From Rhodospirillales bacterium (GTDB taxonomy: Bacteria; Pseudomonadota; Alphaproteobacteria; Rhodospirillales; Casp-alpha2), in the NCBI GenBank assembly GCA_021775275.1, contig JAJFIE010000019.1, forward strand, positions 1-6,631: a stretch of DNA of 6,631 nucleotides. Reading direction: 5' to 3'. Position 1 is the stretch's first letter, and every line of letters starts with the position of its first letter. Both the position numbers and the translations under genes were made by a program. Shown here piece by piece: positions 1 to 5,610 of this stretch. The notes below the pieces were generated by a model. It saw nothing but the letters and a program-made list of their open reading frames with translations, was not told the origin of the DNA and did not search any database.

Positions 1-1
1 G

Positions 2-238
2 CAATATGACGTGACGCCCGATGTGATGATGGGCGATCTTGGCGGTGTTTATTATACGAGCTATGAAGACGCCCTGGATTTCTTTGGCATTGATGGTCGT
101 GCGTCAAAACTGGAATCGGTGATCAACAGCCTCAACACCATCAACGTTGATCTTGACCTGCAGGATGCCGCCATTCCTTACGGCGCCATGGTTGATGCAA
201 CACTGACCAAAGGTCTCTTTGACGGCAAGATGCGCTGA
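2..238 (+). CDS. ABC transporter substrate-binding protein, C-terminal fragment (NitT/TauT type)
   Basis: This is the last 78 codons of a gene that begins outside the window. The frame is open from base 2 to a TGA at 236-238. The fragment has no catalytic motif. Its ending, with an alternating helix pattern (LESVINSLNTI), then YGAMVDATLTKGLFDG and a basic last residue, resembles the C-terminal helices of NMT1/TauA/SsuA-type periplasmic solute-binding proteins. The stronger argument is position: a permease and then an ATPase of the nitrate/sulfonate/taurine family follow at once, and the order binding protein, permease, ATPase is common in that family. It would bind the imported solute in the periplasm and deliver it to the permease. 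The signal peptide and ligand pocket are missing from the window, so the substrate cannot be judged. A GTG at 11 is internal and is not a start. Another kind of protein in front of the permease remains possible. Confidence 0.7.
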   Translation, partial: QYDVTPDVMMGDLGGVYYTSYEDALDFFGIDGRASKLESVINSLNTINVDLDLQDAAIPYGAMVDATLTKGLFDGKMR

Positions 239-269
239 TTTACGGTTCGGTGAATCAGGTAAGGTATCG

Positions 270-309
270 CCCAGGTGAGTGAAAACCCGACGTCAGGTTC
301 CCAGGTGAG
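270..309 (+). repeat. Direct repeat CCCAGGTGAG, two copies 30 nt apart
   Basis: CCCAGGTGAG occurs at 270-279 and again at 300-309. Each copy contains a GTG (275 and 305) in the permease reading frame, exactly ten codons apart. The shorter core CAGGT also appears at 256-260 and 294-298. The repeat matters mainly because it makes two start sites look almost alike. It may be chance, a short duplication, or a duplicated initiation context. Confidence 0.6.
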
Positions 310-1120
310 CACAGACAGTCCGCGGAAATCCAATCTGAATTTCCGCGGACTGCTCGCCTATCGTGGAACCAGCACGGCGAGTGCGGAACTGCTTATGGCG
401 GTCTGCGCTTTTTGTGGATTTTTTCTGGTCTGGTACGCCATTGTTGCCTTTGGTATTGTCCCGGAGCGTTTTCTGCCGTTCCCTGATGCGGTGGTCAAAG
501 CGCTCTGGGGCATGTTCGCCACCAACAACTTCATCGAAGACGTAGGAATCAGTATCACCCGCGTGTGGGGTGCGTTCATTCTGTCCGTTATCATGGCCGT
601 TCCCATCGGTATATGGATGGGCAGTTACCGGGTTGTTGGCGCGATCATCGAGCCGATTGTCGATTTCATCCGCTACCTGCCCGTTCCGGCCCTGGTTCCG
701 CTCTTGATCATCTGGTTCGGCATCGGCGAGTCGTCCAAGGTTGCGGTTCTGTGGATGGGAACATTTTTCCAACTGGTGTTGTTGATTGCCGATGATTCCA
801 AGCGAATTCCCCGCGAATACATTGAAATCGGCTACACCCTGGGCGCCCGCCCCAGCCAGATTACCAAGGATATTGTGTTTCGTTCCATGATGCCCAACAT
901 GGTGGATAATCTGCGAATCACTCTTGGCTGGTGCTGGACCTGGATCATCGTCGCTGAGATCGTCGCTTCGAAAAGTGGCATTGGTCATGTGATCTGGTCC
1001 ATGCGGCGCTTCCTCAAAACGCCTGAGATCATGGCCGGGATTCTGACCGTGGGGGTCATTGGACTGGTGAGCGACCAGATCATCCGAATACTGGCCCGCC
1101 GCATATTCAGGTACCTCTAG
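275..1120 (+). CDS. ABC transporter inner-membrane permease (SsuC/TauC-like, BPD_transp_1)
   Basis: This is the membrane channel subunit of the importer, 281 residues, close to the usual 250-280 of the family. Hydrophobic segments lie near residues 41-60, 98-118, 136-150, 157-172, 217-230 and 252-268. The cytoplasmic EAA-type coupling loop, which docks on the ATPase, is at about 183-208 (EIGYTLGARPSQI, ending FRSMMPN). Typical family phrases are YLPVPALVPLLIIWFGIGE at 134-152 and the late SGIGHVIW at 234-241. The gene is 36 nt after the binding-protein stop and 2 nt before the ATPase. The start is a GTG at 275 with a weak GGTAAGG at 258-264. A second in-frame GTG at 305 sits in an identical 10-base context, and an in-frame TAA at 260-262 limits extension upstream. 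The first ATG, codon 41, would cut into membrane segment 1. Codons 14-26 hold a perfect 14-bp inverted repeat, so the first 30 residues may be a poorly constrained tail. The transported substrate is unknown. Confidence 0.93.
   Translation: MSENPTSGSQVSTDSPRKSNLNFRGLLAYRGTSTASAELLMAVCAFCGFFLVWYAIVAFGIVPERFLPFPDAVVKALWGMFATNNFIEDVGISITRVWGAFILSVIMAVPIGIWMGSYRVVGAIIEPIVDFIRYLPVPALVPLLIIWFGIGESSKVAVLWMGTFFQLVLLIADDSKRIPREYIEIGYTLGARPSQITKDIVFRSMMPNMVDNLRITLGWCWTWIIVAEIVASKSGIGHVIWSMRRFLKTPEIMAGILTVGVIGLVSDQIIRILARRIFRYL
316..352 (+). repeat. Perfect 14-bp inverted repeat (RNA hairpin) at the binding protein/permease junction
   Basis: CAGTCCGCGGAAAT at 316-329 is the exact reverse complement of ATTTCCGCGGACTG at 339-352, with a 9-nt loop at 330-338. 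Pairing stops at the next base pair (A315/C353). There is no T-run after it, so it is not a standard intrinsic terminator. It lies 78 nt after the binding-protein stop and inside codons 14-26 of the permease as called. In ABC importer operons such as malE-malF, hairpins between the binding-protein and permease genes protect the upstream mRNA and allow more binding protein than permease to be made. The same role is a reasonable inference here. A palindromic protein-binding site or a translational brake on the permease are alternatives. Confidence 0.75.
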
Positions 1121-1122
1121 CC

Positions 1123-1950
1123 ATGTCAGACACAGCACCATTCGTGAGGGTTTCCGGCGTCAGCAAGATTTTCGATGGCGACAGGGCGCACGGCTCAATC
1201 CATGTCATCGACAATGTTTCCATGGATATTGGCACCGGCGAATTTGTCGTTTACCTGGGTCCTTCAGGATGTGGCAAGACCACCCTCATGCGGATTGTCG
1301 GGGGACTGGAGACGGCGACGGACGGTATCGTCGACCTGGCGGGTGAACGGGTGACCGGCCCGGACCGCCACAAAGGCATGGTTTTTCAGGCCTACACGTC
1401 GTTCCCCTGGCTTACGGTCTACGAAAATATTCTGTTCGGGACCAAATACCGGACCGACATAAACGACACGGAGAAGGCAGAGGTCTCGCGTCACTATCTT
1501 GATCTGGTGGGTCTGGGCGAGTTTTCGGAATTCTTCGTCAACCGCATTTCCGGGGGTATGCGCCAACGCGTCGCCATCGCCCGGACGTTAGCCGCCGGAC
1601 CCGACATTCTTTTGATGGACGAGCCATTCGGGGCGCTTGATGCGCAAACTCGTGAATTCCTCCAGGTTCAGTTGCTGGAGATTTCCCGGATCGAAAAGAA
1701 GGCAGTGATTTTCGTTACCCATGATGTGGAAGAGGCGGTGTTCCTTGCCGACCGGATTTTTATCTTCTCTGCCCGGCCGGCGACAATCGTCGAGGAAGTA
1801 CCCGTCAAGGATACCATTCCCGGGCGACGCACCCTGGAAACCAAGGAAACCGAAGAATTTTTCCATCTCCGCAATCATGTGCGCAATGTGATGTTGGCCC
1901 AGACCAAGGCTATGGAAATGATTGATGTTCCGACAGGAGACGCCGAATGA
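1123..1950 (+). CDS. ABC transporter ATP-binding protein (NitT/TauT family)
   Basis: This is the cytoplasmic ATPase that powers the importer, 275 residues, the usual length for SsuB/TauB/NrtD-type proteins. All nucleotide-binding motifs are intact: Walker A GPSGCGKTT at 46-54, Q-loop glutamine Q89 (MVFQAYTSFPWLTV), signature ISGGMRQR at 142-149, Walker B ILLMDEP at 162-168 with catalytic E167, D-loop ALDAQTR at 171-177, and H-loop H200 (FVTHDVEEAVFLADR). The FPWLTVYEN stretch after the Q-loop is typical of this family. The last 50 residues or so have no recognised motif and probably form the family's short C-terminal extension. The ATG lies 2 nt after the permease stop with only a weak CAGG upstream, which suggests translational coupling. 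The gene ends in an ATGA overlap with the first dehydrogenase, which ties transport to metabolism in one transcript. Substrate specificity cannot be read from this subunit. Confidence 0.97.
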   Translation: MSDTAPFVRVSGVSKIFDGDRAHGSIHVIDNVSMDIGTGEFVVYLGPSGCGKTTLMRIVGGLETATDGIVDLAGERVTGPDRHKGMVFQAYTSFPWLTVYENILFGTKYRTDINDTEKAEVSRHYLDLVGLGEFSEFFVNRISGGMRQRVAIARTLAAGPDILLMDEPFGALDAQTREFLQVQLLEISRIEKKAVIFVTHDVEEAVFLADRIFIFSARPATIVEEVPVKDTIPGRRTLETKETEEFFHLRNHVRNVMLAQTKAMEMIDVPTGDAE

Positions 1951-2723
1951 GCGGGCACGATTTCACCGGACGCAATGTTCTGGTCACAGGCGCAAGCCGG
2001 GGCATCGGACTGGGCGTGGCCGAAGGTTTTCTCGACGCGGGGGCCGAGCTGACAATTCTATCATCGGGCAACGAGATCGAAGAGGTCGCCCGCGATCTGT
2101 CGGAAAAATACGACCGTCAGGTTGTCGGCCTGATTTGCGACATCACGGATCGCGAGGCTGTGGCGGCCAGCGTCGGCGGACTGGATCGGATCGATGTTCT
2201 GGTCAACAACGCCGGGCTTGAATTGATCACGCCGATCGATGCGGAGGGCCGGGAGGTCGAGGAGACCTTTCGCCGGATCATCGATATCAACGTCATGGGC
2301 ACCTATTACGTCACCCGCGAAGCCTTGCCGAAAATGGGCGCTGGCGGTCGTATTATTCTGACCTCGTCCATGTGGGGCAAAACGGCCGTGGCCGAGTTCA
2401 GCGCCTATTGCACATCCAAGCACGCCAATATCGGCTTCATGCGCAGTCTGGCGCAGGAACTGGCGCCCCGGGGGATCAGCGTCAATGCCGTGTGTCCTGG
2501 CTGGGTGCGGACGGTGGCGTCCATGCGATCCCTGACTGCCATGGCGGAACGGGAAAACCGGGGCGAGGAAGATCTGCTGGCCGAAATCGTCGGCGCTCAG
2601 GCCATCGGTGGCCTCATGGAGCCGAAGGATATGGCGGCGACATACCTGTTCCTGGCATCCGAGGCCGCCGATAACATCACGGGTCAGGCATTTACGGTGG
2701 ACCGTGGCGAGATTATGCAATGA
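1947..2723 (+). CDS. Short-chain dehydrogenase/reductase (classical SDR, NADP-type signature)
   Basis: This is a 258-residue classical SDR, a soluble oxidoreductase acting on an alcohol/ketone pair. The cofactor motif TGASRGIG is at 14-21, NNAG at 87-90, the structural Asn is N115, the catalytic triad is S141, Y154 and K158 (YCTSK), and PGW at 184-186 closes the active site. The basic R18 inside the glycine motif and the absence of an acidic residue at the end of strand 2 (TILSSGN, 36-42) point to NADP(H) rather than NAD(H), by the known SDR rules. The start ATG overlaps the ATPase stop (ATGA) and has AGGAGA at 1935-1940, 6 nt upstream. The C-terminus reads TVDRGEIMQ, where many relatives have VDGG. 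It overlaps the next SDR gene by 4 bp. FabG-like annotation is likely in automatic pipelines, but the operon argues for a catabolic role. The substrate is unknown. Confidence 0.93.
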   Translation: MSGHDFTGRNVLVTGASRGIGLGVAEGFLDAGAELTILSSGNEIEEVARDLSEKYDRQVVGLICDITDREAVAASVGGLDRIDVLVNNAGLELITPIDAEGREVEETFRRIIDINVMGTYYVTREALPKMGAGGRIILTSSMWGKTAVAEFSAYCTSKHANIGFMRSLAQELAPRGISVNAVCPGWVRTVASMRSLTAMAERENRGEEDLLAEIVGAQAIGGLMEPKDMAATYLFLASEAADNITGQAFTVDRGEIMQ

Positions 2724-3466
2724 GTCTACCGCTTGATGGCAAGAGAGCCTTGGTCACAGGAGCGGCGAGCGGGATCGGTCGGGCGACGGCGCTGGAGCTG
2801 GGCCGCCGCGGGGCCGATATGGTGCTGGTCGATTTGACTTCTTGCGATGCGATTGCCGACGAGATCACGGCGCTGGGCCGCAAGGGTGTCGCCGTCGAGG
2901 CCGATGTGGGCGAGGAGGTCCACGCTCATGAAGCCGTCCAGCGAAGCCTCGCCGATCTGGGCGGGTTGGACATTCTCGTCAACTGCGCCGGAATCATGCG
3001 GGAGACGCGGCTTCTGGAAATGTCCGTCGACGAGTTTGACGAGATCGTGCGCGTCAATCTGCGTGGCACGTTCCTTATGGGCCGCGAGGCCATAGCGGCC
3101 ATGAAGCGGCAAGGCAGTGGCGGGCGTATCGTCAACATCGCCTCCGAACTGGCCTATCTGGGCCGCGCCGAATATTCGGCCTATTGCGCAACCAAGGCGG
3201 CTGTCCTTGGACTCACCCGGTCCTGGGCCCGCGAGTTCGCGCCGGACATTCTGGTCAATTCGGTCGCCCCCGGTCCTGTGGACACGCCCATGCTCGGCAT
3301 TGACAACATGACGGCTGAATGGCGCGAAAAGGAATCAGACATTCCATTGGGCCGGATCGGCAGGCCTGAGGAAATCGCCGGGGTGATCGCCTTTCTGGCC
3401 GGTCCCGAAGCGACCTTCGTTACCGGACAGACATTCAGCCCGAACGGCGGCGCGGTGATGCTGTAA
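2720..3466 (+). CDS. Short-chain dehydrogenase/reductase (classical SDR, NAD-type signature)
   Basis: This is a second classical SDR of 248 residues, related in fold to its upstream neighbour but clearly divergent from it. TGAASGIG is at 13-20, NCAG (for the usual NNAG) at 88-91, the structural Asn is N113, the catalytic triad is S142, Y155 and K159 (YCATK), and PGPVDTPM is at 184-191. D38 at the end of strand 2 (MVLVDL) is the residue that binds the adenosine ribose in NAD-dependent SDRs, so NAD(H) is the expected cofactor. The C-terminus (VTGQTFSPNGGAVML) is typical of the family. It starts in an ATGA overlap with the first SDR and has only a weak GGCGAGA upstream, so translation is probably coupled. 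Paired with an NADP-type SDR, it could take part in a two-step oxidation/reduction or epimerisation of the same carbon; that is inference. Likely generic annotations are 3-oxoacyl-ACP reductase-like or glucose dehydrogenase-like. Confidence 0.93.
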   Translation: MSLPLDGKRALVTGAASGIGRATALELGRRGADMVLVDLTSCDAIADEITALGRKGVAVEADVGEEVHAHEAVQRSLADLGGLDILVNCAGIMRETRLLEMSVDEFDEIVRVNLRGTFLMGREAIAAMKRQGSGGRIVNIASELAYLGRAEYSAYCATKAAVLGLTRSWAREFAPDILVNSVAPGPVDTPMLGIDNMTAEWREKESDIPLGRIGRPEEIAGVIAFLAGPEATFVTGQTFSPNGGAVML

Positions 3467-3477
3467 GGAAAAATTGA

Positions 3478-3499
3478 GGCGCCAGCCGCAACCGGCGCC
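3478..3499 (+). repeat. Short inverted repeat GGCGCC in the intergenic gap
   Basis: GGCGCC occurs at 3478-3483 and 3494-3499. Each copy is itself palindromic, so the pair can form a 6-bp GC-only stem with a 10-nt loop. It sits in the 54-nt gap between the second SDR and the deacetylase-like gene. No T-run follows, so it is not a convincing terminator. A role in mRNA processing between the two genes is possible. Confidence 0.4.
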
Positions 3500-3510
3500 C
3501 GTGAATAGTT

Positions 3511-3516
3511 GGAGGA
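3511..3516 (+). promoter_or_regulatory. Strong ribosome binding site for the deacetylase-like gene
   Basis: GGAGGA lies 4 nt before the ATG at 3521. It settles the start: the TTG at 3509, which would add four residues, overlaps this site and is not the initiator. It is among the best Shine-Dalgarno matches in the window, which suggests independent and efficient translation of this gene rather than coupling to the SDR upstream. Confidence 0.85.
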
Positions 3517-3520
3517 AATA

Positions 3521-4432
3521 ATGATCGACAACCCTGTGCCCTGGCCGAATGGCGCCCGATGCGCCGCGGCGTTTACATTCGACATGGATGCGGACAGCTT
3601 GCTGCACCTGTCGCATCCCAATGACTCCTACCGGCTGATCGCGACAACGTCAGAACTGCAATATGGTCCCTTGGTCGGTGTGCCGCGTATCCTTGATCTG
3701 TATCAGCGTTATGATCTGAAGCAGACGTTCTATATCCCGGCGTGGTGTATTGAGCAGTACCCCGATACCGTTGACGCCATCGTCAAGGCTGGCCATGAAG
3801 TGGGCCACCACGGCTATCTGCATGAACATCCCAATGAACGTCCCCGTGACGAAGAAAAGTACTGGCTACAGCGGAGCATCGAGGTGATTGAGCGTCACAC
3901 CGGCAAACGCCCGCGCGGCTACCGTGCACCGCTCTACAAGTTCTCGGAAAACACCCTTGATTTGCTGTTAGAGGAAGGATTCGCCTATGACGCCTCGCTG
4001 ATGGGCGATGATGACCCTTATCTGATTGGATCCGACAAAGGCGATTTGGTCGAGCTGCCTTCTTATTGGGGCGTGGACGACTGGCCGCCTTATGTGCATA
4101 TGAGCGACATTGATTTCGAGATGCCGATCAAGGCGCCGTCGGAAGCCATCATAGCTTTTCGAGACGAATTCGACGCCGCATGGGAAAATAACGGCCTGTG
4201 GGTGGCGATCTGGCACCCGTTTGTGACCGGCCGCCGGGCGCGACTTCGTGCGGTCGAAGGATTGCTCAAGTATATGCTTGAAAAAGGCGACGTGTGGATC
4301 GCTTCCATGGAAGAAATCGCCGCCCATGTGCGCACCGTCACGGAATCCGGTGAATACAAACCACGCGTGGATCAGTTGCCATATTACAGCAAGCCGATTG
4401 AGGTGCCGGTGTATCCGGGAGCTGGCAAATAA
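3521..4432 (+). CDS. Polysaccharide deacetylase-family hydrolase (CE4/NodB fold, cytosolic PuuE/HpPgdA-like)
   Basis: This 303-residue protein has the NodB-homology fold of metal-dependent hydrolases that cleave N-acetyl groups or cyclic amides. Visible motifs are the metal/base Asp motif FTFDMDAD at 18-25 (D21, D23), the metal-binding pair H97-x3-H101 in GHHGYLHEHP (95-104), the GYRAP motif at 133-137, and W231-H232-P233 near the end, which fits the late catalytic His motif. There is no signal peptide or membrane anchor, so it should act in the cytoplasm, unlike cell-wall deacetylases. FDMDAD plus an intact HGYLHEHP fits the subgroup that includes PuuE allantoinase, Helicobacter PgdA-like proteins and cyclic imide hydrolases. 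Placed after a transporter and two dehydrogenases, it more likely hydrolyses an imported small molecule (an amide, imide or N-acetyl compound) than peptidoglycan. It probably ends the operon. The gene after it is convergent, with a 17-nt gap and no clear terminator. The substrate is not determined. Confidence 0.9.
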   Translation: MIDNPVPWPNGARCAAAFTFDMDADSLLHLSHPNDSYRLIATTSELQYGPLVGVPRILDLYQRYDLKQTFYIPAWCIEQYPDTVDAIVKAGHEVGHHGYLHEHPNERPRDEEKYWLQRSIEVIERHTGKRPRGYRAPLYKFSENTLDLLLEEGFAYDASLMGDDDPYLIGSDKGDLVELPSYWGVDDWPPYVHMSDIDFEMPIKAPSEAIIAFRDEFDAAWENNGLWVAIWHPFVTGRRARLRAVEGLLKYMLEKGDVWIASMEEIAAHVRTVTESGEYKPRVDQLPYYSKPIEVPVYPGAGK

Positions 4433-4449
4433 TCCGTTTCGCGTAGCAT

Positions 4450-5499
4450 TCAGTCGGCGGCGATGATCCCGCCGCGATTGCCGATCTCGGTTGAGCCGAA
4501 GCGCTCGGCAAAACATGGATGCAAGCGACGATCTCCGGGCATACTGAGCCACAGCCGCAGCAAATGTCGCTGCCGCTCCGGCTCGTCCCTGTCTTCGAAA
4601 GCCGTGCGGTCATGCAGCATGGTGTGATCATAGACAAACTGCATGTCTCCCGGCTGTAGGCGCATGGCTATGTGAAGCGCCGGATCATTGGCCAGTTCAT
4701 CAAAAAAATCCAGGGCCTCCACATGCCGGGGCGTCAGGCGCGGGGCATTGGGGAATCGTTGCGCCGAATCGATATACTGGCGTTGATACATGGTGGTGAT
4801 GTTGTCATCATACCAGGTGAATACCGGGATCTGATAATAGGGTTTCATGCCCGTCGGCACCTCACCGCGCCGGTCGGTGGCGATAAATTCAAACAACAGG
4901 ACCAGAAGATCCGGCCTCTGGTTCCGCATCTCATTGAAGATTGTTATACCGCTTACCAGCATGGAATCGCCGCCAACCCGTGCGTCTCGCAGGCACATCA
5001 GTGCAACCACATCGCTCGAGTCCGTATGAAACGTCTGGCGCTCACGGGTCTGATAGACCCGGGTAGTGGGATCAGCGCTCGACATGCCGAGGTCGCGAAC
5101 GTGACCGAGCACATCGCCCTGGGCATTTTGCGAGCGGGCATGTCCCAGATGGCAGCCCAATCCAAAAAAGATGATGGAAGCCTCATATTCGGAATAACGT
5201 TCCGTCGGCAATCCCCGTACCACAGCAAAGCCGCGTCCATGAATCAGATCGCGGTACAGGCCTTCAATCTTCCTGTTCAGGGATGGTAAGGGGAACACTT
5301 CGGGGGTGATGTCGGCAATGGTGATATTATGGTCAGCCAGCGGGCGCATGGCGTCTTCCAGCTCATCGATCTCCACCCCGGATAAACAAACAGTCCAGTC
5401 GTCAGTCCAGCGTGTCATCCCAGCGCCATACCAGGCGGCTTCGATCTCCTGATTTGGCGGAAGGGTCTCGCTTATTATGGATTGTTCCGGCATGGCCAT
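4450..5499 (-). CDS. TauD/TfdA-family Fe(II)/2-oxoglutarate-dependent dioxygenase
   Basis: This 349-residue protein belongs to the TauD/TfdA/gamma-butyrobetaine hydroxylase superfamily. These enzymes couple oxidative decarboxylation of 2-oxoglutarate to hydroxylation of a substrate, often releasing an amine, sulfite or similar group. The iron triad is H158 and D160 (FHTDSSD) and H296 (MLHDRTAF). R311 and R315 (RHLLRLWL) are candidates for the 2-oxoglutarate-binding Arg. The early GRGFAVVRGLP at 88-98 is typical of the family. The first 40 residues or so show no motif. An in-frame TAG lies three codons upstream of the first ATG, so the start is ATG 5499 or ATG 5493 (codon 3). Neither has a clear Shine-Dalgarno sequence; the leader is a CAG/CAA-rich stretch. 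The gene is convergent with the deacetylase-like gene and divergent from the ureohydrolase, with which it probably shares control. Substrate unknown; the context suggests a nitrogenous compound. Confidence 0.93.
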   Translation of the reverse strand: MAMPEQSIISETLPPNQEIEAAWYGAGMTRWTDDWTVCLSGVEIDELEDAMRPLADHNITIADITPEVFPLPSLNRKIEGLYRDLIHGRGFAVVRGLPTERYSEYEASIIFFGLGCHLGHARSQNAQGDVLGHVRDLGMSSADPTTRVYQTRERQTFHTDSSDVVALMCLRDARVGGDSMLVSGITIFNEMRNQRPDLLVLLFEFIATDRRGEVPTGMKPYYQIPVFTWYDDNITTMYQRQYIDSAQRFPNAPRLTPRHVEALDFFDELANDPALHIAMRLQPGDMQFVYDHTMLHDRTAFEDRDEPERQRHLLRLWLSMPGDRRLHPCFAERFGSTEIGNRGGIIAAD

Positions 5500-5610
5500 G
5501 ACTTGCTATTGTTGTTCTGCTGCTGCCTCAATATGCTGGGTTGCATGCGGTTGGTCCAATAGTATTCATTGACGAACAAGAAGACATGGCAATGCGGGAG
5601 GACTGAAAAA
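5500..5610. promoter_or_regulatory. Divergent promoter region between dioxygenase and ureohydrolase
   Basis: This 111-bp non-coding stretch separates two divergent genes and should contain both promoters. A palindrome TTGGTCCAA at 5551-5559 is a candidate regulator site. On the minus strand, TTGGAC (5559-5554) and CATATT (5535-5530), 18 nt apart, form a weak -35/-10 pair for the dioxygenase. No good sigma-70 pair was seen on the plus strand. The location is secure; the individual boxes are guesses. Confidence 0.45.
5596..5602 (+). promoter_or_regulatory. Ribosome binding site for the ureohydrolase
   Basis: GGGAGGA lies 8 nt before the ATG at 5611. It supports that ATG over the in-frame TTG at 5569, which has no such site, would add 14 residues that look unlike the family, and would leave less room for the promoter. 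Confidence 0.8.

Noticed and set aside
293..1141. Long open frame on the minus strand covering the whole permease
   Set aside because: It is antisense to a clear membrane permease. Its translation is rich in H, D, N, R and P with no domain pattern, as expected for a shadow of GC-rich coding DNA.
2061..2720. 219-codon minus-strand frame opposite the first SDR
   Set aside because: It is antisense to a gene with all SDR motifs, has no recognisable motif of its own, and is rich in His, Arg and Gln in the manner of shadow frames.
1947..3466. The two SDR genes as a recent tandem duplication
   Set aside because: They share only the family motifs; cofactor sites, lengths and C-termini differ, so any duplication is ancient or they came together independently.
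4455..4474. Possible terminator: 6-bp stem CGGCGG/CCGCCG just after the deacetylase-like gene
   Set aside because: No T-run follows on either strand, and the stem lies within the last codons of the dioxygenase, where GC-rich repeats are easily explained by coding.
4672..5289. 205-codon plus-strand frame opposite the dioxygenase
   Set aside because: The minus strand encodes a dioxygenase with an intact iron triad over the same bases. The plus-strand product shows no domain.
5500..5610. Guanidine riboswitch upstream of the ureohydrolase
   Set aside because: The expected paired hairpins with conserved loops of the small guanidine classes are not visible, and the region is too short for the larger class.
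5569..5610. Upstream TTG start for the ureohydrolase
   Set aside because: The extra 14 residues are not family-like, and the ATG at 5611 has a well-placed GGGAGGA.
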